DNA of 34,861 nt from Dehalococcoidia bacterium (GTDB taxonomy: Bacteria > Chloroflexota > Dehalococcoidia > SHYB01), in the NCBI GenBank assembly GCA_009693015.1, contig SHYB01000022.1, positions 1-34,861 of the forward strand. Reading direction: 5' to 3'. The position numbers were made by a program, and so were the translations under genes. Under the pieces are notes generated by a model. It did not search any database. It saw nothing but the letters and a program-made list of their open reading frames with translations, and was not told where the DNA came from. This document shows positions 1 to 7,360 of this stretch, in pieces. Numbering within the stretch: position 1 is the stretch's first letter; every line of letters begins with the position of its first letter.

Positions 1-1401
1 ATCGCCATCTCCGGGTACGCGGTGACCGCCGACCAGTACGACCGGCACGAGTTGCATGAACTGGACCAGGTCTCCCTCGCGCGCCCCATTACCAAGTGGG
101 CGCGCATGGTCATAACCGGTGAAGACCTCGCCAATAGTATGGTGAAGGCCTACCGGCTGGCCCGGTCAGGTCGCCCCGGCCCGGTGCACCTCACCATTCC
201 ACTACAGGTTCAGGAGTCGCCGGTCACTGATGAACTCGCGCGGCGATTGCTAGTTCGGCATGCGGCGCCGGAACCTCCCCAACCTGCGAAGCAAGCCGTT
301 GCGCGTGCCGTCGACCTGCTGTGGAACGCCCAGCGGCCGCTGATTATCGCGGGGAGCGGCGTCGCCCGCGGCAAGGCGTGGGACCAGTTGCGCGCCTTTG
401 CCGAGGTTTCCGGCATCCCCGTATTTACCGGCGCCCTGGCCGCCGGCTCACTTTCCGACGACCACCCGCTCTGCTTCGGCTACACCATGCCGGTGAACAC
501 TGTCGCCGAAGAGGCGTTTCATCTGGCGGACGCCGTCCTGATCGCCGGGCGCAAGGTAGACTGGGAGTTGGGTTCAGGAGGTATCTTCCCCCCGGACGCG
601 AAGCTGGTCCAGATCGACATCGATGCCAACGAGATCGGCGAGAACCGCGCCATCGATGTGGGGATCGTCGCGGACGCCAAGTGTGCCTTGGAGGCCTTGA
701 CCAGCGAGGCGCAGCGGCGGCATGGATGGGGACGAGAGCCTTGGGTGCGGCGGCTGGGCGAGCTGCGGAGCGCCCGTATCTCCGCCACGCGGCGCGCCAC
801 GGAGACCGTCATGACCCCGTCGCACCCTGGCGCCGTCTGGGAGCGCGTCAGCCAGGTCATCCCCGAGCGCGCCACCGTCGTCGTCGATGGCGGCATCGTC
901 ACCATGCACATCCGCCCGGCGCTGAAGATGCGATTGCCCCTGCGAGGCACATGGGAGGCCGCGGGATCCGGAGCGATCGGAGCCGGCATCCCGTTCGCAC
1001 TGGCGGCAAAGCTCGCGCGTCCTGAAGAGCCTGCGTTCGTTCTCACCGGGGACGGCAGCGTGGGCTACGGCATCATGGAGTTGGATACCGCCCTGCGCCA
1101 CAACCTGCCCGTGATCGTCATCGTCGCCAACGACTCCGCCTGGGGCTCGGAGAAGTACATGATCGAGGATACGTTCGGACGAACCATAGGGTGCGAGCTC
1201 CGTCCGGAGACGCGCTACGACCGGATCGCCCAGGCGATGGGTGCGCACGGCGAATTCGTCGAACATCTGGAGGACGTTCGTCCCGCGGTAGAACGGGCCC
1301 TCGCCTCCGGTCTCCCTGCCCTGGTCAACATCGCTGTCTCCACCGTGCCGGGCCTCCTCCAGCAAAGAGTCGTCGCCGAGCGCAAGAGCAGCGTGGCTTG
1401 A
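1..1401 (+). CDS. Thiamine-diphosphate-dependent enzyme, acetolactate synthase-like (5' truncated)
   Basis: The reading frame is open from the first base, so the gene begins upstream of the window; an internal GTG at 22 is unlikely to be the start, because the residues before it (ISGYA) fit the family. The visible part holds the end of the pyrimidine-binding domain, the central domain, and the C-terminal TPP-binding domain. The TPP/Mg motif is at 1051-1131: GDGSVGYGIMELD, ending in VANDSAWGSEK (the GDG...N pattern). The N-terminal piece that carries the catalytic Glu lies outside the window. The family carries out carboligation or decarboxylation of 2-oxo acids or acyl-CoAs; acetolactate synthase, 2-hydroxyacyl-CoA lyase and oxalyl-CoA decarboxylase share this architecture. 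The next gene follows after 43 bases on the same strand, so they are probably co-transcribed. Family assignment is firm, substrate unknown. Confidence 0.88.
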   Translation: MAISGYAVTADQYDRHELHELDQVSLARPITKWARMVITGEDLANSMVKAYRLARSGRPGPVHLTIPLQVQESPVTDELARRLLVRHAAPEPPQPAKQAVARAVDLLWNAQRPLIIAGSGVARGKAWDQLRAFAEVSGIPVFTGALAAGSLSDDHPLCFGYTMPVNTVAEEAFHLADAVLIAGRKVDWELGSGGIFPPDAKLVQIDIDANEIGENRAIDVGIVADAKCALEALTSEAQRRHGWGREPWVRRLGELRSARISATRRATETVMTPSHPGAVWERVSQVIPERATVVVDGGIVTMHIRPALKMRLPLRGTWEAAGSGAIGAGIPFALAAKLARPEEPAFVLTGDGSVGYGIMELDTALRHNLPVIVIVANDSAWGSEKYMIEDTFGRTIGCELRPETRYDRIAQAMGAHGEFVEHLEDVRPAVERALASGLPALVNIAVSTVPGLLQQRVVAERKSSVA

Positions 1402-1444
1402 CGCCGCCGGCACCCCTCAGCGCTCGCCGCCACGGGAGACCGTC

Positions 1445-2269
1445 ATGCCGAAAATAGCGATCAACGGCGCCAGTATCTTCTACCAGGACGACGACTTCAG
1501 CGACCCGTGGGGCCCGCGCAAGACGGTGGTCATCCAGCACGGGTTCTGCCGGAACTCAAACTTCTTTCGCGCCTGGGTGCCCTGGCTCGCCCGCCGGTAC
1601 CGCGTCGTCAGGACTGACCTGCGAGGTTGCGGACAGAGCGACGACCCCGGTCCGGCGTATCGCTACTCCATGGACGGGCTCATTGACGATCTTACCGGGT
1701 TGCTCGATGCGCTCGGCATCGCCAGCGTCCACTACATCGGCGAAGGGCTGGGCGGGATGATCGGCGCCGCGGCCGCCTGCCGTCTCCCTGAGCGATTCGA
1801 CTCCCTCACCCTGGTGTGCACTCCGGTGACGGTCAGCGCGCAGACTCGGCGCCTGCAGACCAACATCCAGGACCTAGGCATGTACCAGTGGTGGCTCCAT
1901 TCCCGCGGGCTGACCCAGGACCTGTCGGGGGACCCAGCGCAAGACCACTACTTCGCCGGCGAGTTCGCCCGGACGCCCGTGCACATTGCCGCGGCGCTCT
2001 CATCCTTCGTACCCACATTCAACCTGGCCGAATCCTTACACCAGATCAAAGCGCCTGCCCTGGTCATGTCGCCTGGCGCCAGCGCCCAACTGCCGCAAGA
2101 CGAGCAGGCCTCGCTGAAGGCGATCCCCGGTGTGCGGTGGCGCACCTATGAAAAGCTCACCGGGTCGATGCCTTTTTATGCGCCCGATCGCCTGGCCAAG
2201 GACGCCCTCGATTTCATCATGCACACAGATGGCGCCGGCGCAGGGGACATGGCTGCCCCTCCCCTGTAG
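1445..2269 (+). CDS. Alpha/beta-hydrolase-fold protein with apparently lost catalytic triad
   Basis: A 274-residue protein with the fold's hallmarks: an HG oxyanion segment (VVIQHGFCRNSNFF, about residues 28-41), the strand DLRGCGQSDDPG and a nucleophile elbow near residue 100. The elbow reads G99-E-G-L-G-G104, so the usual Ser of GxSxG is Gly101. The acid region reads SPGASAQLPQDEQ where family members usually have GDxDxxxP, and the region that normally carries the catalytic His reads LTGSMPFYAPDRL, with Ser241 at the His position. The rest of the protein is well conserved and the frame is intact, so a recent pseudogene is unlikely. It may be a non-catalytic binding protein, or it may use another mechanism (some fold members act as cofactor-free oxygenases or lyases). 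It lies 43 bases after the TPP enzyme gene and probably forms an operon with it. Start ATG 1445 is preceded by GGGAGA. Confidence 0.85.
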   Translation: MPKIAINGASIFYQDDDFSDPWGPRKTVVIQHGFCRNSNFFRAWVPWLARRYRVVRTDLRGCGQSDDPGPAYRYSMDGLIDDLTGLLDALGIASVHYIGEGLGGMIGAAAACRLPERFDSLTLVCTPVTVSAQTRRLQTNIQDLGMYQWWLHSRGLTQDLSGDPAQDHYFAGEFARTPVHIAAALSSFVPTFNLAESLHQIKAPALVMSPGASAQLPQDEQASLKAIPGVRWRTYEKLTGSMPFYAPDRLAKDALDFIMHTDGAGAGDMAAPPL

Positions 2270-2340
2270 CGTCAGGCGGCAGCGCTCCACCGCTTTTCCT
2301 TGGCCTGTGGGCGGCAGAGCGCCGCAAGCCTCCCGCCTTC

Positions 2341-3822
2341 CTACACCCGCCTCTGCCGCGCCGTCCAGTACGCCAGCGCCCGCCCGTAGGCCGCCGCCGC
2401 CCGCTCCGCCGATGGAAACGCCAGCACGCCCCGCGCCTTCAGCACGTCCCGCACGTCCAGCGCCTCCCGCTCCATCTCCGCCGCCGTGACGATGATGAAG
2501 AACGGCTTGCGCCCCGACGCAGCATGCGCCGCCATTACATCGAGAAAAGACTGCCCCTGGGTTATGGGCAGCTCCTTTCGTTGGTATTGGCTCATCCCGT
2601 ACGCGTTGGTGATCCGCTGCACCGGCATGAGCTTTGCAAACAGGTCCATCACCACGAAATCGAGGCGCCCGTCCCTCTCCAAAATGCGTATTTCCCGATC
2701 CAGCATGGCGGGGCTCTCCATCGCATACGCCGCGTCCAGCGGGTTATGGCAGCTCCCGCCGATGGGGCTGAAAAACGTCGCCAGCTCCGCCACCGATCGC
2801 TCCGTCAGCTCCGGCACCCGCAGCCCGTGCCGCGCCAGCGAGTCCGTCACCGCGATCCCCTGCCCGCCCGTCAGCACGATCACCCCGCCCCGCGGCCCTC
2901 GCAGCTCCGGCAGCCGCACCAGCACCGCTGCCGTATCCACCAGCGCCTCCATCGTGTCCACGCCAATCGCCCCGCTGCTGTGAAGAATCCACTCCCACTC
3001 CGTAGCCGTCACCCGCTTCGCCCCCGTGTGCAGCCCCGTCACACGAGCCCCGTCCTCCGTATTCCCCCCCTTCCAGATCACCACCGGCTTCTTCGCCGCC
3101 ACCCGGCGCACCGCCTGGACGAACCGCTCATAGTCCCCCGCCTCGCGGTCGCCGATCCCCTCCACGTACGCTCCCACCACCTGCACTCGGTCGTCCTCGC
3201 CGACGTACTCGATCCAGTCCGCCGCATCCAGCACCGCGCCATTGCCGAAGCTGATCCCCCGCGCCATGCGGATGCCGTACCACGTGAACAACGCCTTCGC
3301 GAAATAGCCCGCATGCGTCCCGCTCTGGCTCACGAACCCCACCGGCCCCGTCTCTCCCACAGGCATCCCGTCCGTCGTCTGCATCCCCAGCGCCGGGTTA
3401 TACACCCCGGTGCAGTTGGGGCCGAACAGCGCCACCCCGGACTCCCGTGACATCTTCGCCAGCCGCTCTTGCAGCGCCGCCCCGTCCGCGTCCGTTTCGG
3501 CAAACCCTGACGTGAAATAGCTCACCGCTCCCACTCTGGCACGCACGCACTGCGCGAACGCCTCCTCGGCAAAGCTCCGCGGCGTGTTCACCACCACATA
3601 GTCCACCGGCACCGGCACATCCAGGATGCTGGCAAAATTCTTGATCCCCCGCGCCTCAATCTCCCGCGCCGACTGCGGGTTGACGTGCACGGAATACAGC
3701 GTCCCCTTGTACTCGGCGAACCGGCGTAGCCACATATAGTCACTCGACTTCTTCGCGCCGATCACCGCCACGGTTTTGGCGTTGAATGCCCGGTCCAGCT
3801 GCCCCCGCGTGAAGTGCCGCAT
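2341..3822 (-). CDS. Acyl-CoA synthetase (NDP-forming), alpha-type subunit
   Basis: A 493-residue protein beginning MRHFTRGQLDRAFNAKTVAV. The N-terminal CoA-binding Rossmann domain (about 1-135) contains KTVAVIGAKKSSDYMW. It is followed by two succinyl-CoA-ligase-type flavodoxin domains (GPNCTGVYNP, GPVGFVSQSGTHAG, then GGVIVLTGGQGIAV). The phospho-His motif of ADP-forming acyl-CoA synthetases is present as GARVTGLHTGA, with His265. The family interconverts acyl-CoA + NDP + Pi with acid + CoA + NTP. The ATP-grasp beta part is absent from the protein and from neighbouring genes, so a partner must be encoded elsewhere or this homologue does something else. I chose ATG 3822 because an AGGAG lies 10 bases upstream and homology begins there. 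The frame stays open to 4071, but that extension is transposase remnant. It is convergent with the alpha/beta-hydrolase gene. Confidence 0.85.
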   Translation of the reverse strand: MRHFTRGQLDRAFNAKTVAVIGAKKSSDYMWLRRFAEYKGTLYSVHVNPQSAREIEARGIKNFASILDVPVPVDYVVVNTPRSFAEEAFAQCVRARVGAVSYFTSGFAETDADGAALQERLAKMSRESGVALFGPNCTGVYNPALGMQTTDGMPVGETGPVGFVSQSGTHAGYFAKALFTWYGIRMARGISFGNGAVLDAADWIEYVGEDDRVQVVGAYVEGIGDREAGDYERFVQAVRRVAAKKPVVIWKGGNTEDGARVTGLHTGAKRVTATEWEWILHSSGAIGVDTMEALVDTAAVLVRLPELRGPRGGVIVLTGGQGIAVTDSLARHGLRVPELTERSVAELATFFSPIGGSCHNPLDAAYAMESPAMLDREIRILERDGRLDFVVMDLFAKLMPVQRITNAYGMSQYQRKELPITQGQSFLDVMAAHAASGRKPFFIIVTAAEMEREALDVRDVLKARGVLAFPSAERAAAAYGRALAYWTARQRRV

Positions 3823-3870
3823 GTTATGGCATCTCCTGGCATGTGCCACGAGCGTTATCCTGTGCCGTCG

Positions 3871-4071
3871 TGACCATGCTCCCTCGTTTATGTCCAGCCA
3901 TTCCCAGAGTCCGGTCCGGGATGAGCTGCTTGCTTTGGCTGCGAATTCGCTGGGTGTCAGGTTGCTCAGGGCGTTGTGTGGGCGGACGCTATTATAGTCG
4001 TGGCGTGAGACAAGCCACACGATCTTGTCATCGTGTGCGCTGCCTGGGTTATGGCGTCTTCGCTGGCCGGT
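3871..4071 (-). mobile_element. IS3-family insertion sequence remnant (3' end of transposase orfB)
   Basis: The minus-strand translation contains WLVSRHDYNSVRPHNALS followed by NLTPSEFAAKA. This is the typical C-terminus of IS3-family integrase-type transposases (W..DYN..RPH..L..LTP.EFA). An in-frame stop at 4072-4074 shows that the rest of the transposase is missing or broken. Past the transposase end the plus strand begins TGACCATGCTCCCTCG at 3871. This resembles a TG-starting IS3 terminal inverted repeat, so I place the outer end of the element there. No second end or target duplication was found, so this is a fragment. It lies 49 bases from the start of the acyl-CoA synthetase gene, and the frame runs through into that gene. 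Transposase identity is fairly sure, the exact boundary is an inference. Confidence 0.68.
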
Positions 4072-4084
4072 CTACGATGAAGTT

Positions 4085-4320
4085 GTGGATCTTACCGTCG
4101 ACCTGGCGACGGGAAACTGTGCCCAAGTTCTGAAGGTGTCGACAGATTTGGTTGACCTGCTATCTAGGGCGGATCTGAAGCGTCTCGGAAATCACATCGT
4201 CGCCAGCGCCATGAAGAGCAACATCCCGGCCAAACGCCAAGAGTACTTGGACGCTGTTAGGGGAGGAGGTCAAATCCCAGAAAAATCACGTTTCGGTTGG
4301 CTCAGGATTTGGGGAGAAGA
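4085..4320 (+). other. Unassigned stretch with an open frame of protein-like composition
   Basis: Between the IS3 remnant and the copper operon lie about 330 bases without a recognisable gene. One plus-strand frame is open here and reads VDLTVDLATGNCAQVL, LSRADLKRLGNHIVASAMK and NIPAKRQEYLDAVRGGG. This has a plausible soluble-protein composition and is less GC-biased than the frames around it. It has no good start codon or ribosome binding site, and the frame continues into csoR before stopping at 4555, so it cannot be a complete gene as it stands. It may be a fragment of a gene broken when the insertion sequence arrived. I recognise no family. Confidence 0.25.
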
Positions 4321-4368
4321 CCGCCGGAGACCATCCCTCTTACCTAACGTGGTACGATGTGTGCCACA

Positions 4369-4387
4369 TACCCACACCGGATGGGTA
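4369..4387 (+). promoter_or_regulatory. Candidate CsoR operator upstream of csoR-copZ-copA
   Basis: The 19-base stretch TACCCACACCGGATGGGTA is an inverted repeat with perfect 6-base arms (TACCCA/TGGGTA) around a 7-base centre. CsoR operators are G/C-tract inverted repeats of the type TACCC...GGGTA in front of copper genes, and this one starts 35 bases before csoR. A possible -10 box, TACGAT, lies just upstream at 4353-4358; no clear -35 is visible. Binding of apo-CsoR here would block transcription of all three genes, and Cu(I) would relieve it. The strong ribosome binding site AGGGAGG follows at 4393-4399. Confidence 0.6.
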
Positions 4388-4403
4388 GGGGTAGGGAGGC
4401 AAC

Positions 4404-4670
4404 ATGGAGTCCGACACCAAGGTGGAAGCGCTGAAGCGGCTGGCGTTTATCGAAGGACATCTGGCCGGCGTGCGAAAAATGATCGACCAGGACCGCTACT
4501 GCGTCGACGTTCTGAAGCAGACGCATGCCATCCGCAAGGCTATCGAGCGGCTTGAGGCGCTGTTGCTCGACGGCCACCTGCAATCCTGCGTGGTCGAAGG
4601 CATTAAGGAGGGGCGTGAGCAACAGATCGTGGCTGAGCTGCGCGACCTCTACGATGTAAAGACCCGCTAG
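4404..4670 (+). CDS. csoR: Copper-sensing transcriptional repressor, CsoR/FrmR family
   Basis: An 88-residue all-helical protein of the CsoR/RcnR/FrmR family (DUF156). The Cu(I)-binding Cys-His-Cys set is complete: Cys33 in DRYCVDVLKQ, then His58 and Cys62 in LDGHLQSCVV, with the same spacing as known CsoR proteins. The N-terminal EALKRLAFIEGHLAGVRKMI helix is also typical. Known CsoR proteins are tetramers that bind operator DNA without copper and release it when Cu(I) binds. The gene is first in an operon with copZ (30 bases downstream) and copA and has a candidate operator at 4369-4387, which fits autoregulation. ATG 4404 has AGGGAGG four bases upstream. Confidence 0.93.
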   Translation: MESDTKVEALKRLAFIEGHLAGVRKMIDQDRYCVDVLKQTHAIRKAIERLEALLLDGHLQSCVVEGIKEGREQQIVAELRDLYDVKTR

Positions 4671-4700
4671 CTGGTTCTGTCCCAACAGTCAGGAGGCATA

Positions 4701-4922
4701 ATGGCGGCGATAACAGAAAAGAAAGATCTCAAAGTGCATGGAATGACCTGTCAAAACTGCGTCTCTCACGTCACCAAGGCAATTCAGACCATCGAGGGGG
4801 TAAAGAAGGTCAGCGTTGATCTGAAAGCCGGAAAGGCGACGGTTGAGTACGACGCCACAAAGGCGACGCCCTTAAAAATGGCGGCAGCCGTGCAGAAGGC
4901 CGGCTACACCTTGGAGTTTTAG
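4701..4922 (+). CDS. copZ: Copper chaperone, heavy-metal-associated domain protein
   Basis: A 73-residue single HMA (ferredoxin-like) domain. The Cu(I)-binding motif is HGMTCQNCVSH with Cys17 and Cys20. The rest of the fold follows in order: AIQTIEGVKKVSVDLKAGKA, then VEYDATK and the closing loop AAAVQKAGYTLEF. Proteins of this kind carry Cu(I) in the cytosol and pass it to the HMA domain of a CopA ATPase, which is encoded by the next gene 24 bases downstream. The length equals that of a complete chaperone. ATG 4701 has CAGGAGG in front. Probably co-repressed by CsoR. Confidence 0.93.
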   Translation: MAAITEKKDLKVHGMTCQNCVSHVTKAIQTIEGVKKVSVDLKAGKATVEYDATKATPLKMAAAVQKAGYTLEF

Positions 4923-4946
4923 TCCGCTGAGGAAGAGGGCGGCTCA

Positions 4947-7238
4947 ATGGTCCAAACAACAGAAACTCCGGAGACCAGCCTGCGGCGCCAGTTTGCCGTG
5001 GAGGGAATGACGTGCGCGGCCTGTGTCTCCCACGTGGTGCGGGCTCTGCGGGCCGTCCCTGGCGTCGAGGAAGCTAGCGTTAATCTGGCTACGGAGCGGG
5101 CGCTCGTTATGGCGCCGGCGCAGATCTCCGACGAGGTCCTAAAGGAAGCGGTCAAAGAGGCCGGCTACAAGCTCCGTCCCCCATCAGACGGGGAGAGCGA
5201 GGACACCGCGCGCAAGGAGCGCGAGCTGCGTACGTTGCGGCTGAAATTTCTTGTCTCGCTGCCGGTTGGCATCTTCCTGCTGATGGCCTCGTTCCGCTGG
5301 CTGCCGGGGTTGGACGGGCTGAGCGACAAGGCCCTGTTCACCATCCTCTTCGCTATCGCCACGCCGGTGCAGTTCTGGGCGGGCTGGCAGTTCTACATAG
5401 GTGCCTTCCAAGGAGCGCTGCACCGCACCGCGAACATGAGCACGCTGATCGCCATTGGCACGGCTGCGGCCTACGGCTACAGTGTCATAGCGACCTTCCT
5501 CCCTGGCTTTTTCGAGAAGGGCGGCGTGATGGCCGAGGTCTATTACGACACCGCCATGGTCATCATCGCCCTCATTCTCCTTGGGCGGTATCTCGAAGCC
5601 CGTGCACGCTCGCAGACCTCCTCGGCTATCAAGAAGCTGATAGGCCTGCGTCCCGATGTGGCTCATGTGGTCCGGGGTGGTGTCGAGCAGGACATCCACG
5701 TAGATGCCGTTCAGCCCGGCGACAAGGTCATCGTTCGACCAGGCGAGCGTGTGCCGGTAGATGGCTTGGTCGTCGAGGGTCGCTCAGCCCTGGACGAGTC
5801 CACGCTGACGGGGGAGAGCATCCCCGTCGAGAAGGGGCCCGGCGACAAGGTCTACGCGGCGACGGTGAACACCACGGGGAGTTTCACGTTCGAGGCCCGC
5901 GCTGTGGGGAAGGACACGGCCCTCGCTCGTATTGTCCAGCTTGTGCAGGATGCCCAGGGGTCGCGGGCGCCCATCCAGCGCCTCGCGGACCTGGTCTCCA
6001 GCTACTTTGTGTCAGCCGTGCTCATCATTGCGGGCGCAACCTTTGGCCTCTGGCTCATCCTCGGACCTTCGCCCACGCTGACGTACGCCGTTCTGACCAT
6101 GGTGGCGGTCCTCATCATCGCCTGCCCATGCGCGCTAGGCTTGGCAACACCCACAGCCATCATGGTTGGGATCGGCATGGGTGCGCAACGGGGCATCCTC
6201 ATCCGCGACGCGGAGGCGCTGGAGCAAGCGCATAAGCTGACCTCAGTGATTCTCGACAAAACCGGTACCCTCACCCACGGCAAGCCCCAGCTCACCGATG
6301 TCATCGCCGTTGGCATGGACGAACGCGAGTTTCTGCGTCTGGCTGCCTCCGCCGAACGCCGATCGGAACACCCTCTGGCGCGGGCGGTTGTGGAAGGTGC
6401 CCAGGAAAAGCACATAGCGTTAGCCGAGCCTCAAGAGTTTCTTGCTGCACCCGGGCACGGTGTGCGGGCAGTGATTGACGGCAAGACCGTCACCATTGGG
6501 AATCTTGCGCTCATGGAGCGGCAGGGTGTCGTGCTCCATGGACTTGGGGAACGTGCGGAGTTCCTGGCCAGGGACGGAAAGACTGTGGTGTATGTGGCCG
6601 TGGACGGCCGGGCGAGCGGGCTCATGGGAGTGGCTGACACCCTGCGGCCGGAGTCTCGTGAAGCCGTGGCGCAACTCCAGGAACTGGGGCTGGAGGTCTA
6701 CATGGTCACCGGCGACAACCGGCGCACGGCGGAGGCCATCGCGGCGCGTCTCGGCATTGATAGAGTGATGGCCGAGGTGCTGCCTGAGAAGAAGGCCGAA
6801 GTCGTGCAGACTCTCCAGGCCCAGGGCAAACGGGTGGCGATGGTGGGCGACGGCATCAACGATGCACCAGCGCTGGCCCAAGCCGACGTTGGCATTGCCA
6901 TCGGCACCGGCGCCGATGTAGCCATGGAGACTGGCGGCATCACGCTCATGAGCGGCGACGTGCGGGGGGTCGTGGCGGCAATCGGCCTCAGCAAGGCGAC
7001 GATGCGCGCCATTAGGCAGAACCTATTCTGGGCGTTTTTCTACAACGTGCTGCTGATACCCGTAGCCGCTGGCATCCTCTATCCCGTCTTCCAAGCCATC
7101 GGCGGCGTGCCGGCTGGGCTCGACTGGGCCTTCGGCGACTATGGATTCCTCAATCCCGTGCTTGCCGCCGCGGCCATGGCATTGAGCTCAGTAACAGTGG
7201 TTACGAACTCCCTGCGGCTAAGAAGATGGCGCGCTTGA
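4947..7238 (+). CDS. copA: Cu(I)-exporting P1B-type ATPase
   Basis: A 763-residue membrane ATPase that exports Cu(I) from the cytosol using ATP. In order: one N-terminal HMA domain ([11 protein letters not shown], Cys23/Cys26); membrane segments from about residue 90; the actuator TGES motif ([15 protein letters not shown]); the metal-site CPC (Cys393-Pro-Cys395) in [12 protein letters not shown]; the phosphorylation motif [11 protein letters not shown] with Asp437; the [10 protein letters not shown] His-Pro of the nucleotide domain; and the hinge [18 protein letters not shown]. The last segments carry NLFWAFFYN and an [14 protein letters not shown] helix, both typical of Cu(I) ATPases. All catalytic residues are present and the length is standard. 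Third gene of the csoR operon. The start ATG 4947 follows GAGGAAGAGG. Confidence 0.96.
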   Translation: MVQTTETPETSLRRQFAVEGMTCAACVSHVVRALRAVPGVEEASVNLATERALVMAPAQISDEVLKEAVKEAGYKLRPPSDGESEDTARKERELRTLRLKFLVSLPVGIFLLMASFRWLPGLDGLSDKALFTILFAIATPVQFWAGWQFYIGAFQGALHRTANMSTLIAIGTAAAYGYSVIATFLPGFFEKGGVMAEVYYDTAMVIIALILLGRYLEARARSQTSSAIKKLIGLRPDVAHVVRGGVEQDIHVDAVQPGDKVIVRPGERVPVDGLVVEGRSALDESTLTGESIPVEKGPGDKVYAATVNTTGSFTFEARAVGKDTALARIVQLVQDAQGSRAPIQRLADLVSSYFVSAVLIIAGATFGLWLILGPSPTLTYAVLTMVAVLIIACPCALGLATPTAIMVGIGMGAQRGILIRDAEALEQAHKLTSVILDKTGTLTHGKPQLTDVIAVGMDEREFLRLAASAERRSEHPLARAVVEGAQEKHIALAEPQEFLAAPGHGVRAVIDGKTVTIGNLALMERQGVVLHGLGERAEFLARDGKTVVYVAVDGRASGLMGVADTLRPESREAVAQLQELGLEVYMVTGDNRRTAEAIAARLGIDRVMAEVLPEKKAEVVQTLQAQGKRVAMVGDGINDAPALAQADVGIAIGTGADVAMETGGITLMSGDVRGVVAAIGLSKATMRAIRQNLFWAFFYNVLLIPVAAGILYPVFQAIGGVPAGLDWAFGDYGFLNPVLAAAAMALSSVTVVTNSLRLRRWRA

Positions 7239-7360
7239 CACATGCCCAAGGCCTCCAGTGGCGCGCGCCCGCTGAATGTACTAACCTTTGTCTTGGCGCT
7301 ACGTTCCTCCAAATAACCAAGCGTGGTGACGACTATCACATCCCAGGAGACCGGCGCATC

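Noticed and set aside
2341-4020. Acyl-CoA synthetase as a 559-residue protein starting at 4020
   Set aside because: The first 66 codons are the tail of an IS3 transposase and its terminal repeat. A ribosome binding site and family homology support ATG 3822.
4025-4555. A complete 176-residue gene overlapping csoR
   Set aside because: Weak TTG start, no ribosome binding site, and the last third only repeats csoR DNA in another frame. Kept only as a possible fragment.
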